Assembly: GCF_003182095.1 (NCBI RefSeq)
Contig: NZ_QGTJ01000005.1
Coordinates: 126,799 to 190,798, forward strand
Source of the DNA: Plasticicumulans acidivorans
GTDB taxonomy: Bacteria; Pseudomonadota; Gammaproteobacteria; Competibacterales; Competibacteraceae
Length of the DNA stretch: 64,000 nt
Direction: 5' to 3'
Part shown: piece after piece, positions 15,947 to 24,539 of the stretch
Layout: every line of letters begins with the position of its first letter
Numbering within the stretch: the stretch's first letter is position 1
The notes under the pieces: model-generated
Told to the model about the DNA's origin: nothing
The model's database searches: none
What the model saw: only the letters and a program-made list of their open reading frames with translations
Position numbers and translations under genes: made by a program

Positions 15947-18447
15947 ACGCACCTCAGACCTGCGGGCTGGCGCTGCGCCAGCTCGGCCGCGACCTGCGCA
16001 GCGGCGAGCTGCGCGTGCTGCTGTTCGCGCTGGTGGTTGCCGTCGCCGCGGTGTCCGCCGTCGGCTTTTTCACCGACCGCATCCACCGCGCGCTGGAGCG
16101 CCAGGCCGGCGAGCTGCTCGCCGCCGATCTGGTGGTGCGCGCCTCGCAGCCGCTGCCGCCAGCGCTGAGCGATGCCGCGCATGAGCGCGGCCTGCGGGTG
16201 GCGCAGACCTGGAGTTTCCCCAGCGTGGTGCTGGCCGGTGAGCGCTCGGCGCTGGCCGAGCTCAAGGCCGTCAGCCCCGGCTATCCGCTGCGCGGCGCAC
16301 TGAAGACCAGCCGCGCGCCGTTCGCCCCGGCGCAGGTGACGCAGCAGCTGCCGGCGCCCGGCAGCGTCTGGCTCGACGAGCGGCTGTTCGCCGAACTCGG
16401 CGTGCAGGCGGGTGATCGGGTCGACGTCGGCGCCAGCTCGCTGAAGGTCGATGGCGTCATCGCCTACGAGCCGGACCGCGGCGGCGATCTGTTCAGCCTG
16501 GCGCCGCGGTTGCTGATGAATCTCGCCGACGTGCCGGCGACGCAGCTGGTGCAGTTCGGCTCGCGGGTCAATTACCGTCTGCTGCTGGCCGGCACGCCGG
16601 CGGCGCTCGCCGAGTGGCGGGCCTGGCTGCAGGCTCCCGGCCGTCTGCCCGAGGGCGCGCGCCTGCAGGACGTGCGCGAGGCGCGCCCGGAGCTGCAGGC
16701 GGCGCTCGATCGCGCACAGCGCTACCTCGGCCTGGCCGCGGTGGTCGCCGTCATCGTCGCCGGCGTCGGCATCGCCATCGCCGCGCGCCGCTTCGCGCTG
16801 CGCCACTGGGACGGCGTGGCGGTGATGCGCTGCTTCGGCGCCACGCAGGCGCGCATCGCCGCGCTGTTCGGCATCGAGCTGCTGGCGCTCGGTCTGCTCG
16901 GCGGCCTGGCTGGCGCCGCACTCGGCTGGGCCGGGCAGGAGGGGCTGACGCGGCTGCTCGGCTTCCTCGCCGGCGGCGAGCTGCCGGCGCCGTCGTGGCG
17001 GCCGCTGGCGCCGGCGCTGGCCACCGGCGTGGTCGCCACCCTCGGCTTCGCCGCGCCGCCGCTGCTGCATCTGCGTCGCGTGCCGCCGCTGCGGGTGCTG
17101 CGTGGTGACCTCGGCCCGGTCGACGTCTGGGCCGGCTCGGCCTACGTCGCCGCGCTCGCCGCCGTCGCCGGCCTGCTGCTGTGGCAGGCCGATGAACTCA
17201 AGCTCGCCACGCTGGTGCTGGCCGGTACCGCCGGCGCCGGTCTGCTGCTCGCCGCCGGCGCTTGGGTGCTGACACGCACGCTGGCGCGGCTGCGCGGGCG
17301 GGTCGGCGTCGCCTGGCGTTTCGGCCTCGCCAACATCGCCCGGCGCGGCGGCGCCAGCGTGGTGCAGGTGGTGGCGATCGGCACCGGCTTGATGGCGTTG
17401 CTGGTGCTGACGCTGGTGCGCGGCGACCTGCTCGCCGGCTGGCGTGACAGCCTGCCGGTGGATGCACCGAACCGCTTCCTGATCAACATCCCACCGGCCG
17501 AGGTCGATGCCGTTGCCGCTTTTCTGCGCACACACGGGGTGCCGCAGGCCGAGCTGTATCCGATGGTGCGCGGCCGGCTGACGCGCATCGGCGAGCGCGC
17601 GGTGTCGGCCGCCGACTATCCCGACCCGCGCGCGCAGCGTCTGGTCGAGCGCGAGTTCAATCTGTCCTGGGCCGAGCAGCCGCAGAGTGACAACCGCATC
17701 GTCGCCGGGCGCTGGTTCGGCACGGAGGCACGCGGCCGTGCCGAGGTCTCGGTCGAGGCCGATCTGGCGCAGACGCTCGGCATCCACCTCGGCGACCGCC
17801 TGCGCTTTGCCATCGCCGGGCAGGATGTCGATGCCACCGTCACCAGCCTGCGCAGCGTCGAGTGGGATTCTTTCCACGTGAACTTCTTCGTGGTGTTCCC
17901 GCCCGGCGTCATCGAACAGATGCCGGCGACCTGGATCACCAGCTTCTACCTGCCGGCCGAGCGCTCGGCGTTGCTCGCCGATCTGGTGCGTGCGCATCCG
18001 GCGGTCACCGTGCTCGACATCGAGGCGCTGCTCGCCAAGGTGCGCGAGATCATCGAGCGCGTGGTGCAGGCGGTCGAATACGTGTTCCTGTTCACGCTCG
18101 CCGCCGGTCTGGCGGTGCTGTTCGCGGCGATTCAGGCCACGCGCGACGAGCGTCGGCGCGAGGCGGCGCTGGTGCGCACGCTCGGTGCACCGCGGGCGCT
18201 GATCCTCAAGGGGCTGCTGGCCGAATTCGCCGTGCTCGGCCTGCTCGCCGGGCTGCTGGCGGCGAGCGCGGCGGCGGTGCTCGGCTGGGGACTGGCGACG
18301 CAGGTGTTCGAGTTCAGCTATCGGCCCGACCCGCTGCTGTGGCTGAGCGGGGCGCTGGCCGGCGTGCTCGGTGTCGGCGCGGCTGGCTGGCTGGGCACGC
18401 GCGACGTGCTCGAACAGCCGCCGCTGGCGACGCTGCGGGGTGGCTGA
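15943..18447 (+). CDS. ybbP: FtsX-like ABC permease YbbP
   Basis: An 834-aa membrane protein with ten predicted helices arranged as one N-terminal helix, a large periplasmic domain (about 45-250), two FtsX-type four-helix modules (about 260-400 and 690-820) and a second periplasmic domain between them. LVREFNLSWAEQ-like sequence (VEREFNLSWAEQPQSDN) and ATRDERRREAALVRTLGA are characteristic of YbbP. The GTG start lies inside the last codons of ybbA (GTGA overlap), so stoichiometric translation with the ATPase is expected. Its substrate is unknown. Confidence 0.94.
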   Translation: MNAPQTCGLALRQLGRDLRSGELRVLLFALVVAVAAVSAVGFFTDRIHRALERQAGELLAADLVVRASQPLPPALSDAAHERGLRVAQTWSFPSVVLAGERSALAELKAVSPGYPLRGALKTSRAPFAPAQVTQQLPAPGSVWLDERLFAELGVQAGDRVDVGASSLKVDGVIAYEPDRGGDLFSLAPRLLMNLADVPATQLVQFGSRVNYRLLLAGTPAALAEWRAWLQAPGRLPEGARLQDVREARPELQAALDRAQRYLGLAAVVAVIVAGVGIAIAARRFALRHWDGVAVMRCFGATQARIAALFGIELLALGLLGGLAGAALGWAGQEGLTRLLGFLAGGELPAPSWRPLAPALATGVVATLGFAAPPLLHLRRVPPLRVLRGDLGPVDVWAGSAYVAALAAVAGLLLWQADELKLATLVLAGTAGAGLLLAAGAWVLTRTLARLRGRVGVAWRFGLANIARRGGASVVQVVAIGTGLMALLVLTLVRGDLLAGWRDSLPVDAPNRFLINIPPAEVDAVAAFLRTHGVPQAELYPMVRGRLTRIGERAVSAADYPDPRAQRLVEREFNLSWAEQPQSDNRIVAGRWFGTEARGRAEVSVEADLAQTLGIHLGDRLRFAIAGQDVDATVTSLRSVEWDSFHVNFFVVFPPGVIEQMPATWITSFYLPAERSALLADLVRAHPAVTVLDIEALLAKVREIIERVVQAVEYVFLFTLAAGLAVLFAAIQATRDERRREAALVRTLGAPRALILKGLLAEFAVLGLLAGLLAASAAAVLGWGLATQVFEFSYRPDPLLWLSGALAGVLGVGAAGWLGTRDVLEQPPLATLRGG

Positions 18448-18578
18448 GCGCGGCGCTTGATGCCGGTCAGCGCGCCGTCATCGGCCCTGCAGGGACACTC
18501 GGACTCGTCCACAGTTGCGTTTTATGCAGGAGGCGGCGGTTGCCGGATGAGGCAGCCGCTGACTGAGAGGTGACGACG

Positions 18579-18920
18579 ATGAACGCGAACGACACGATCC
18601 GCGAGCAATTGCAGAGCCTGGCCGCCGAGCTGCAGCACCGGCTCGAACGGATCTCGGCGCATGAGCGCCACGAGGAAGGGCCGCCATCGCAGGATTTTGC
18701 CGAGCAGGCCACCGAGCGCGAGAACGACGATGTCATCGGCGCGCTCGCCGTCGACACCCGCCATCAGCTCGGCCTGGTGCGCAAGGCGCTGGAGCGGCTC
18801 GATGCCGGCGAATACGGCCTGTGCGTCGAGTGCGGCGAGCCGATCGCACCGGCGCGGCTGGCGGCGCTGCCGTGGGCGCAGCTGTGCGTGAAATGCGCTG
18901 CGCAGCGCGAAAAACGCTGA
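18579..18920 (+). CDS. DksA/TraR-family C4 zinc-finger protein
   Basis: A 113-aa protein with an N-terminal coiled-coil (residues about 5-75, rich in Glu, Gln and Arg) and a C-terminal zinc finger with CVECG and, 16-17 residues later, CVKC, both pairs intact. This is the short DksA-like or TraR/YbiI type rather than housekeeping DksA (about 150 aa). The coiled-coil tip reads DFAEQATERENDDV; the DxxDxA acidic tip of true DksA is not conserved, so RNA polymerase regulation is possible but not certain. The ATG at 18579 follows GAGAGG; a GTG nine bases earlier is an alternative. Confidence 0.87.
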   Translation: MNANDTIREQLQSLAAELQHRLERISAHERHEEGPPSQDFAEQATERENDDVIGALAVDTRHQLGLVRKALERLDAGEYGLCVECGEPIAPARLAALPWAQLCVKCAAQREKR

Positions 18921-19393
18921 GCGGTGCCATCCGGCCTCCGCGGCAGAGCTCGTCCGGGTGGACGCTCTCCGCGACTTCCTCGATCAGCATCGCCGCCAGC
19001 GGCTCGCCCCCGCGTCGCAATGGCGGTCGTCGAGGCCGGTGCGCGTCCCCCGCGGCGGGGGCACGGCACGCCTGTTGCGGCCGGCGTAGCCGCTGACGCC
19101 ACCGAAGGCGTGGCGTAGACCAGCCTTCATGCGCACACGCTGGCGGCTCATGCCGGTCTGCATGAAAAAACGCCGGATGCGCGTGCCTGCGGGGACGCGC
19201 GCGTAAACGGATCGACTGCCGCTTCGCCGCCGAGGCGCTGCTAAGGACTTGTCATCACGGGGCTCCCTGCGTGATCGGCGCGTGACGCCGTGCCCGAGCG
19301 CTGCCGGCAGTCCGCCCGCGCTGTGAAAGCCATCAACGCCAGTGTCGCGGCGAACGGCTACCATGCGGGGGCTTTTGTCCGCGGAGTCGGTCC
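18921..19393. other. 473-base intergenic stretch without a supported gene
   Basis: No frame here shows a family match, and I see no tRNA, promoter pair or terminator. Short minus-strand segments have protein-like composition (for example LAAMLIEEVAESVHPDEL near 18955-19010), which might be decayed coding sequence, but they are interrupted by arginine/alanine-rich low-quality sequence. The promoter of the alpha-2-macroglobulin gene should lie in the right-hand part. Confidence 0.5.
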
Positions 19394-22300
19394 ATGCGTG
19401 TCTGGTTTCTCGTGCTGGCGCTGCTGTTCGGCAGTGGCCTCGCTCATGCCTTCGATGACGATGCCCTGCCGGGGCTCGCCGATCTCTACCGTCAGCAGCT
19501 GCTCGCCCTGCCGGCGACGCCACTGCCGGCCGATGCGCTGACGCGCGCTGATGCCGCGCTCAAGGCCAAGCAGTGGTCACAGGCCGTGCCGCTGTTCGAG
19601 GCGCTGGTGCGCGCGCATCCCGAACAGGGCGGACTGTGGCTGAAGCTCGGCCGTGCCCGCGGCAACGCCGAGCCCAGCGACGCCAATGCCCGTGCTGCCG
19701 CCTGGCAGGCGCTGCAGCTCGCCACTACGGCCAAGGACAAGGCGGCGGCGCTGTTCGTGATCGGCCGCCTGTTCGAAGTCAACGAGATGTTCAAACCGGC
19801 ACTGGCGGCCTACGACGAGGGGCTCGCGCTGTTCGGCGATGCCAGCATCACCCGCCGTGCCGAGGCGCTGCGCGAGCAGCTGATGCTGCGCCCGACCGGC
19901 GCCGAGGCCAGCGTCGAGGGCGATCAGCCGCGCCTGTGCGTGAGCTTCTCCGAACCGCTGTCGCGCGAGCGCAGCCTGCACTGGGCGGATTTCCTGGCGA
20001 TCGAACCGGCGCTGCCGCAGGCGGTGGTCAACGCGCGCGGCGAGCAGATCTGCATCGAGGGCGTGGCCTGGGGCACGACGTATCAGGTGACGGTGCGCGC
20101 CGGCGTGCCCGGTGTCAGCGTCGAGCGGCGCAGCCGCGCCAGTGAAACCTTCACCGTGGCGGTCGGCGATCGCGCGCCGAAGCTCGAATTCCGCGGCAAC
20201 ACCTGGGTGCTGCCGAAGAAGGGCGGTGGGCACATCGCGCTGCTGTCGGTCAACCTGCCGGCGGCCAAGCTGCAGCTGCTGCGCTTCAACGACCGCAACC
20301 TGGTCGAGCAGCTGCGCGGCAAGCACCTCGATGAAACCTATTACGCCTACGAGACACGGCGCATGGCGCGCGACAACGCCGAGCTGGTCTGGGAAGGCAC
20401 CGTCGACCTGGCTGGCGAGCGCAACCAGCAGGCGACCACGCTGCTGCCGATCGACACGGTGCTGAAGACGCCGCAGCCCGGCATTTACCTGCTCACCGCG
20501 GCGCCGCTGCAGCCGCTCGACGGTGACGAGGACTATCAGGAGCTGGCGACGCAATGGCTGCTGATTTCCGATCTCGGCCTGAGCGCGATGCGCGGCGAGG
20601 ACGGTTTGCATCTGTTCGTGCGCTCGCTCGACAGCGCGCAGCCGACGCCCGGCGTCACGCTGACGTTGTACTCGCGCAGCAACGCCGAGCTGGCCAGTGT
20701 TAGCACCGACGCCGAGGGCCAGGCCCTGTTCGCCCCCGGCCTGCTGCGCGGCGAGGGCGCGCGCGCGCCGCAGGTGGTGATGGCGAGCACGGCGACCGGC
20801 GATTTCAGCTTCCTCGATCTCGGCGAGCCGGCTTTCGATCTGTCCGACCGCGGCGTTGAAGGGCGCCCGGCGCCGGGCGCGCTCGATGCCTGGCTGTATT
20901 CGGATCGCGGCGTCTACCGCCCCGGCGAGGCCGTCGAACTGAGCGCGCTGCTGCGCGATACCGCCGCCAAGGCAGTCGAGGAGCTGCCGCTGACGCTGAT
21001 CATCAACCGCCCCGACGGCAGCGAGGCCGAGCGTCGCGTGCTGCAGCCGGCCGCGGCCGGCAGCTATCACACGCGCATCGAGCTGGCGCCGAATGCGCGC
21101 AGCGGCCAGTGGCGCGTCGCGCTGCATGCCGATCCCAAGGCCGAGCCGATCGGCCGCTACAGCTTCCGCGTCGAGGACTTCGTGCCGCAGCGCCTGCATA
21201 TCGAGCTGAGCGCGGCGCAGCCGGTGCTGCATCCGGGCGAGCCGCTGGACGTCGAGCTCAGCGGCCGCTTCCTCTACGGTGCGCCGGCGGCGACGTTGCC
21301 GGCGGAGTTCGACGCCACGCTCGAAGCCGATCCCGAACCCTACCCGCAGTGGAAGGACTACCAGTTCGGCCTGGTGCAGGACAGCTTCGAGCCGACCGGT
21401 GTCAGTGCCGACAGCGCCGCGCAGACCAGCGATGCCGAAGGTCACGCGCAGGCGCGCTATCTGATCGCTGCCGCCCCTGATACCACGCGGCCGCTGCGCC
21501 TGTCGGTGCGTGCCGGTCTGGAGGAACCGGGCGGCAGCATCGTGCGCCGCGTGCTGCGCGTGCCGCTGCGCAGCGCCGATCTGGCACTCGGCATCCACCC
21601 GCAGTTCGCCAGCGGTGAACTCGGCGACGGCCAGCACGCCGGTTTCGACGTCATCGCGCTCGACGGCGCCGGCGAGCGCCGCGCGGCGACCGGCCTGCGC
21701 TACGAGCTGTTCCGCGAAAGCTATGACTACGTCTGGTATCGCACCGACAGCGGCCGCCTCGACTGGAAGCAGATCGTGCGCGACGGCGCGCCGCTGCGCT
21801 CGGGCACGCTCGACGTCGCCGCCGACAGCGTGGCCACGCTCGGCTTCGATCGCCTCGACGGCGGACCGTACCGGCTGGAAGTGTTCGACGCCGCCGGTGC
21901 CGTCGCCAGCAGCGTGCGCTTCAGCGTCGGCTGGGTGGCGCAGCCGGGCAGCGGCGAGCGTCCGGACCAGGCGCAGGTGCTGCTCGACCGCGAGCAGTAC
22001 GCCGCCGGCGATACCGCCAAGATCCGCGTGCGCGCGCCGTTCGCCGGTGAGCTGCTGCTCAGCGTCGCCAGTCACAAGGTCTGGGCCACGCACCATGCCC
22101 ACGTGCCGGCCGACGGCCTCGAACTCAGCCTGCCGGTCAAGGCCGAATGGGGCCCCGGTGTCTACGTCACCGCGACGGTATTCCGCCCGGGGCGCAGCGC
22201 GGCGCAGGCCGGGCCGGGGCGGGCGATCGGCCTGGCCTGGCTGGCGCTCGATCCGGCGCCGCGCCGGCTCGACGTCAAGCTCGACGCGCCCGCCGAATGG

Positions 22301-24535
22301 CGGCCGCGGCAGACGGTGCAGCTGCCGCTGACGGTGGCTGGTGCCGCCGCGGGCGATGCGGTGTACCTGACGCTGACGGCGGTCGACGAGGGCATCCTTC
22401 AGCTCACCGACTTCCACAGTCCCGATCCGCTCGATCACTACCTCGGCAAGCGCCGGCTCGGCGTCGACATGCTCGATCTCTACGGCCGGCTGATCGCACC
22501 GGCCGAGGGCGTTCCCGGTGAGCTGCGCAGCGGCGGCGACGCCGATGGCGGCCTGCTCGACGCACCGCCGCTGAAGCGGCGGGCGAGCGTGGTGCTGTTC
22601 TCCGGTCAGGTGACGCTCGGTGCCGACGGCAAGGCCAGCGTGCCGATGACGCTGCCGGACTTTGCCGGCCAGCTGCGGCTGATGGCGGTGGCCTGGAGCC
22701 GCGAGCGGCTGGGCATGGCCGAGGCCAAGGTCGCGGTGCGCGATCCGCTGGTCGCCGACGCCTATCCGCCGCGCTTCCTCGCGCCCGGCGATCTGGCGCA
22801 GGTGCGCGTGCAGGTCGACGACGTCGGCGCCGCGCCCGGTGCCTGGCGGCTGCAGGCCAGCGCGGACGGCGCGCTGGCGCTGGAGGGCGAGACGCAGTTC
22901 ACGCTCGACCTCGGCCCCGGCCGCGACAAACAGCTGCGCCAGCGTCTGCAGCTGCGCGGCCAGGGCGTCGGGGACGGCAGCCTGCGGTTGACGCTGGACG
23001 GGCCCGATGGCACGCACATCGTCCACGACTGGCCGCTGACGGTGCGCGCCGCGGTGGCCGTCGAACGCCATGTGACGCTGCAGCCGCTCGCAGCCGGCGC
23101 CAGCCTGCACCTCGATGCGGCGCCGCTGGCCGACTTCCTGCCCGGCAGCACGCGGCTGCGCGTGCTGGCCAGTCCGCAGGCGCCGCTCGATCGCGAGGCG
23201 CTGCTGGCCGAGCTCGGTGATTACGCCTACGGCTGCGTCGAGCAGACCACCAGCCGTCTGCTGCCGCTGATCGGTGACGACAGCCGGCGGGCGCAGGCCG
23301 AGCCGCTGCTGCGCCGCTTGCTGGCACAGCAGGGCAGCGATGGCGGCTTCGGCCGCTGGAGCGCCCTCGACGACATCCGGCCGTGGCTCAGCGCCTACGC
23401 CACCGAGGCGCTGGTGCGGGCGCATGAAGCCGGTCTGCCGGTGCCGGAGGCCGCACTCAAGCGCGCGCTCGACACGCTGCACGGGCAGCTCGAAGGTGCC
23501 GACCCGGACGCCACCATGCTTGCCGCCCGCGCCTATGCGGCCTGGGTGCTGGCCCGCGCCGACGTTGCCCGCCCCGGCGAGATCCGCTACCTGATCGACG
23601 CCTGGGGCGATCGTCTGCCGACGCGGCTGGCCAGCGCTCAGCTCGCCGCCGCCGCCGCCCGCTACGGGGATGCCGCGCGCGCCAAGCGCCTGTTCGCGCA
23701 GGCGCAGGCCAAGGCGCTGCCGCGCGCCAGCGGCCTCGATGACTACGGCAGCGAGCTGCGTGATGACGCCGCGGTGCTGACGCTGGCGCTGGAAGCGCAC
23801 GCCGCCGGCGACGATGCCGCACTGCGCGCCGTCGATCTGGCCACCCGCGTCGAGCGTCAGCACTGGCTGTCGACGCAGGAGCAGTCCTGGCTGGCGACCT
23901 TGGCCGCCCGCCTGCCGGCCGGCAGCGGTACCCCGCAGCTGACCCTCGACGGCAAGCCGCTGGCTGCGCAGCAGGATCGCGTGGTCTTCAACGCCGATCT
24001 GGCGGCGCTGGCCCACGGCCAGACGCTGGCCAATGCCGGCAGCAGCACGAGCTGGCTGCGGCTGAGCGCCAGCGGCCTGCCGGCCGGCGAGCCGGCGCCG
24101 TATGCCGAGGGCATCGCGCTGGTGCGCCGCTACTTCGATCTCGACGGCAAGGCGCTCGATCCGGCGCATCTCAAGGCCGGGCAGACGCTGGTGGTGACGC
24201 TCGACGGTGAGGTGCGTACCGACGGTGCCGTGCAGCTGCTGGTCGCCGATCTGCTGCCGGCCGGCTTCGAGCTGGAGAACGCGGCGCTCGGCCCGAGCCG
24301 CAGTGCCGGCGAGCTGCCGTGGCTCAGCCAGCTGAGCGAGACCGAGCACGTCGAGCTGCGCGACGACCGCTACGTCGCCGCGCTCGATCTCGGCGAGCGC
24401 CGCAGTTTCTCGCTCGCCTATCTGGTGCGCGCGGTGACGCCGGGTGACTACCGCCTGCCGCCGCCGGTCGCCGAGGACATGGTGCGGCCGACGCTGCGTG
24501 CCCGCGGCGAAGCAGGGCGGGTGGTGATCGAGTAG
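19394..24535 (+). CDS. Bacterial alpha-2-macroglobulin (ECAM/YfhM-like)
   Basis: A 1713-aa periplasmic protease trap. Signal peptide MRVWFLVLALLFGSGLAHAF; there is no lipobox cysteine, unlike E. coli YfhM, so it is predicted to be soluble or membrane-associated by other means. An N-terminal helical repeat region (about 30-165, TPR-like) precedes macroglobulin domains. The bait-region area lies mid-protein and the thioester motif CVEQ sits at residue 1281 in YAYGCVEQTTSRLLP, followed by an alpha/alpha-toroid with GGFGRW. The family covalently traps attacking proteases. The stop is 4 bases before pbpC, the same pair as in E. coli yfhM-pbpC, and fits a model in which wall breach is met by protease capture and peptidoglycan repair. 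Confidence 0.95.
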   Translation: MRVWFLVLALLFGSGLAHAFDDDALPGLADLYRQQLLALPATPLPADALTRADAALKAKQWSQAVPLFEALVRAHPEQGGLWLKLGRARGNAEPSDANARAAAWQALQLATTAKDKAAALFVIGRLFEVNEMFKPALAAYDEGLALFGDASITRRAEALREQLMLRPTGAEASVEGDQPRLCVSFSEPLSRERSLHWADFLAIEPALPQAVVNARGEQICIEGVAWGTTYQVTVRAGVPGVSVERRSRASETFTVAVGDRAPKLEFRGNTWVLPKKGGGHIALLSVNLPAAKLQLLRFNDRNLVEQLRGKHLDETYYAYETRRMARDNAELVWEGTVDLAGERNQQATTLLPIDTVLKTPQPGIYLLTAAPLQPLDGDEDYQELATQWLLISDLGLSAMRGEDGLHLFVRSLDSAQPTPGVTLTLYSRSNAELASVSTDAEGQALFAPGLLRGEGARAPQVVMASTATGDFSFLDLGEPAFDLSDRGVEGRPAPGALDAWLYSDRGVYRPGEAVELSALLRDTAAKAVEELPLTLIINRPDGSEAERRVLQPAAAGSYHTRIELAPNARSGQWRVALHADPKAEPIGRYSFRVEDFVPQRLHIELSAAQPVLHPGEPLDVELSGRFLYGAPAATLPAEFDATLEADPEPYPQWKDYQFGLVQDSFEPTGVSADSAAQTSDAEGHAQARYLIAAAPDTTRPLRLSVRAGLEEPGGSIVRRVLRVPLRSADLALGIHPQFASGELGDGQHAGFDVIALDGAGERRAATGLRYELFRESYDYVWYRTDSGRLDWKQIVRDGAPLRSGTLDVAADSVATLGFDRLDGGPYRLEVFDAAGAVASSVRFSVGWVAQPGSGERPDQAQVLLDREQYAAGDTAKIRVRAPFAGELLLSVASHKVWATHHAHVPADGLELSLPVKAEWGPGVYVTATVFRPGRSAAQAGPGRAIGLAWLALDPAPRRLDVKLDAPAEWRPRQTVQLPLTVAGAAAGDAVYLTLTAVDEGILQLTDFHSPDPLDHYLGKRRLGVDMLDLYGRLIAPAEGVPGELRSGGDADGGLLDAPPLKRRASVVLFSGQVTLGADGKASVPMTLPDFAGQLRLMAVAWSRERLGMAEAKVAVRDPLVADAYPPRFLAPGDLAQVRVQVDDVGAAPGAWRLQASADGALALEGETQFTLDLGPGRDKQLRQRLQLRGQGVGDGSLRLTLDGPDGTHIVHDWPLTVRAAVAVERHVTLQPLAAGASLHLDAAPLADFLPGSTRLRVLASPQAPLDREALLAELGDYAYGCVEQTTSRLLPLIGDDSRRAQAEPLLRRLLAQQGSDGGFGRWSALDDIRPWLSAYATEALVRAHEAGLPVPEAALKRALDTLHGQLEGADPDATMLAARAYAAWVLARADVARPGEIRYLIDAWGDRLPTRLASAQLAAAAARYGDAARAKRLFAQAQAKALPRASGLDDYGSELRDDAAVLTLALEAHAAGDDAALRAVDLATRVERQHWLSTQEQSWLATLAARLPAGSGTPQLTLDGKPLAAQQDRVVFNADLAALAHGQTLANAGSSTSWLRLSASGLPAGEPAPYAEGIALVRRYFDLDGKALDPAHLKAGQTLVVTLDGEVRTDGAVQLLVADLLPAGFELENAALGPSRSAGELPWLSQLSETEHVELRDDRYVAALDLGERRSFSLAYLVRAVTPGDYRLPPPVAEDMVRPTLRARGEAGRVVIE

Positions 24536-24539
24536 CGCG

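Noticed and set aside
15889..17997. A 702-codon minus-strand frame opposite ybbP
   Set aside because: Composition of Gln/Arg/His-rich shadow sequence; ybbP on the other strand has full family features and operon coupling.
19129..19206. 25-codon basic ORF (starting MRTRWRLM) in the 18.9-19.4 kb gap
   Set aside because: No ribosome site, no family, and arginine-rich composition expected by chance in this GC-rich gap.
19577..24349. A 1590-codon open frame on the minus strand opposite the alpha-2-macroglobulin gene
   Set aside because: It is rich in Arg, Gln, Ala and Gly with no domain, and mirrors the high GC3 of the sense gene; such antisense frames are expected at this GC content.
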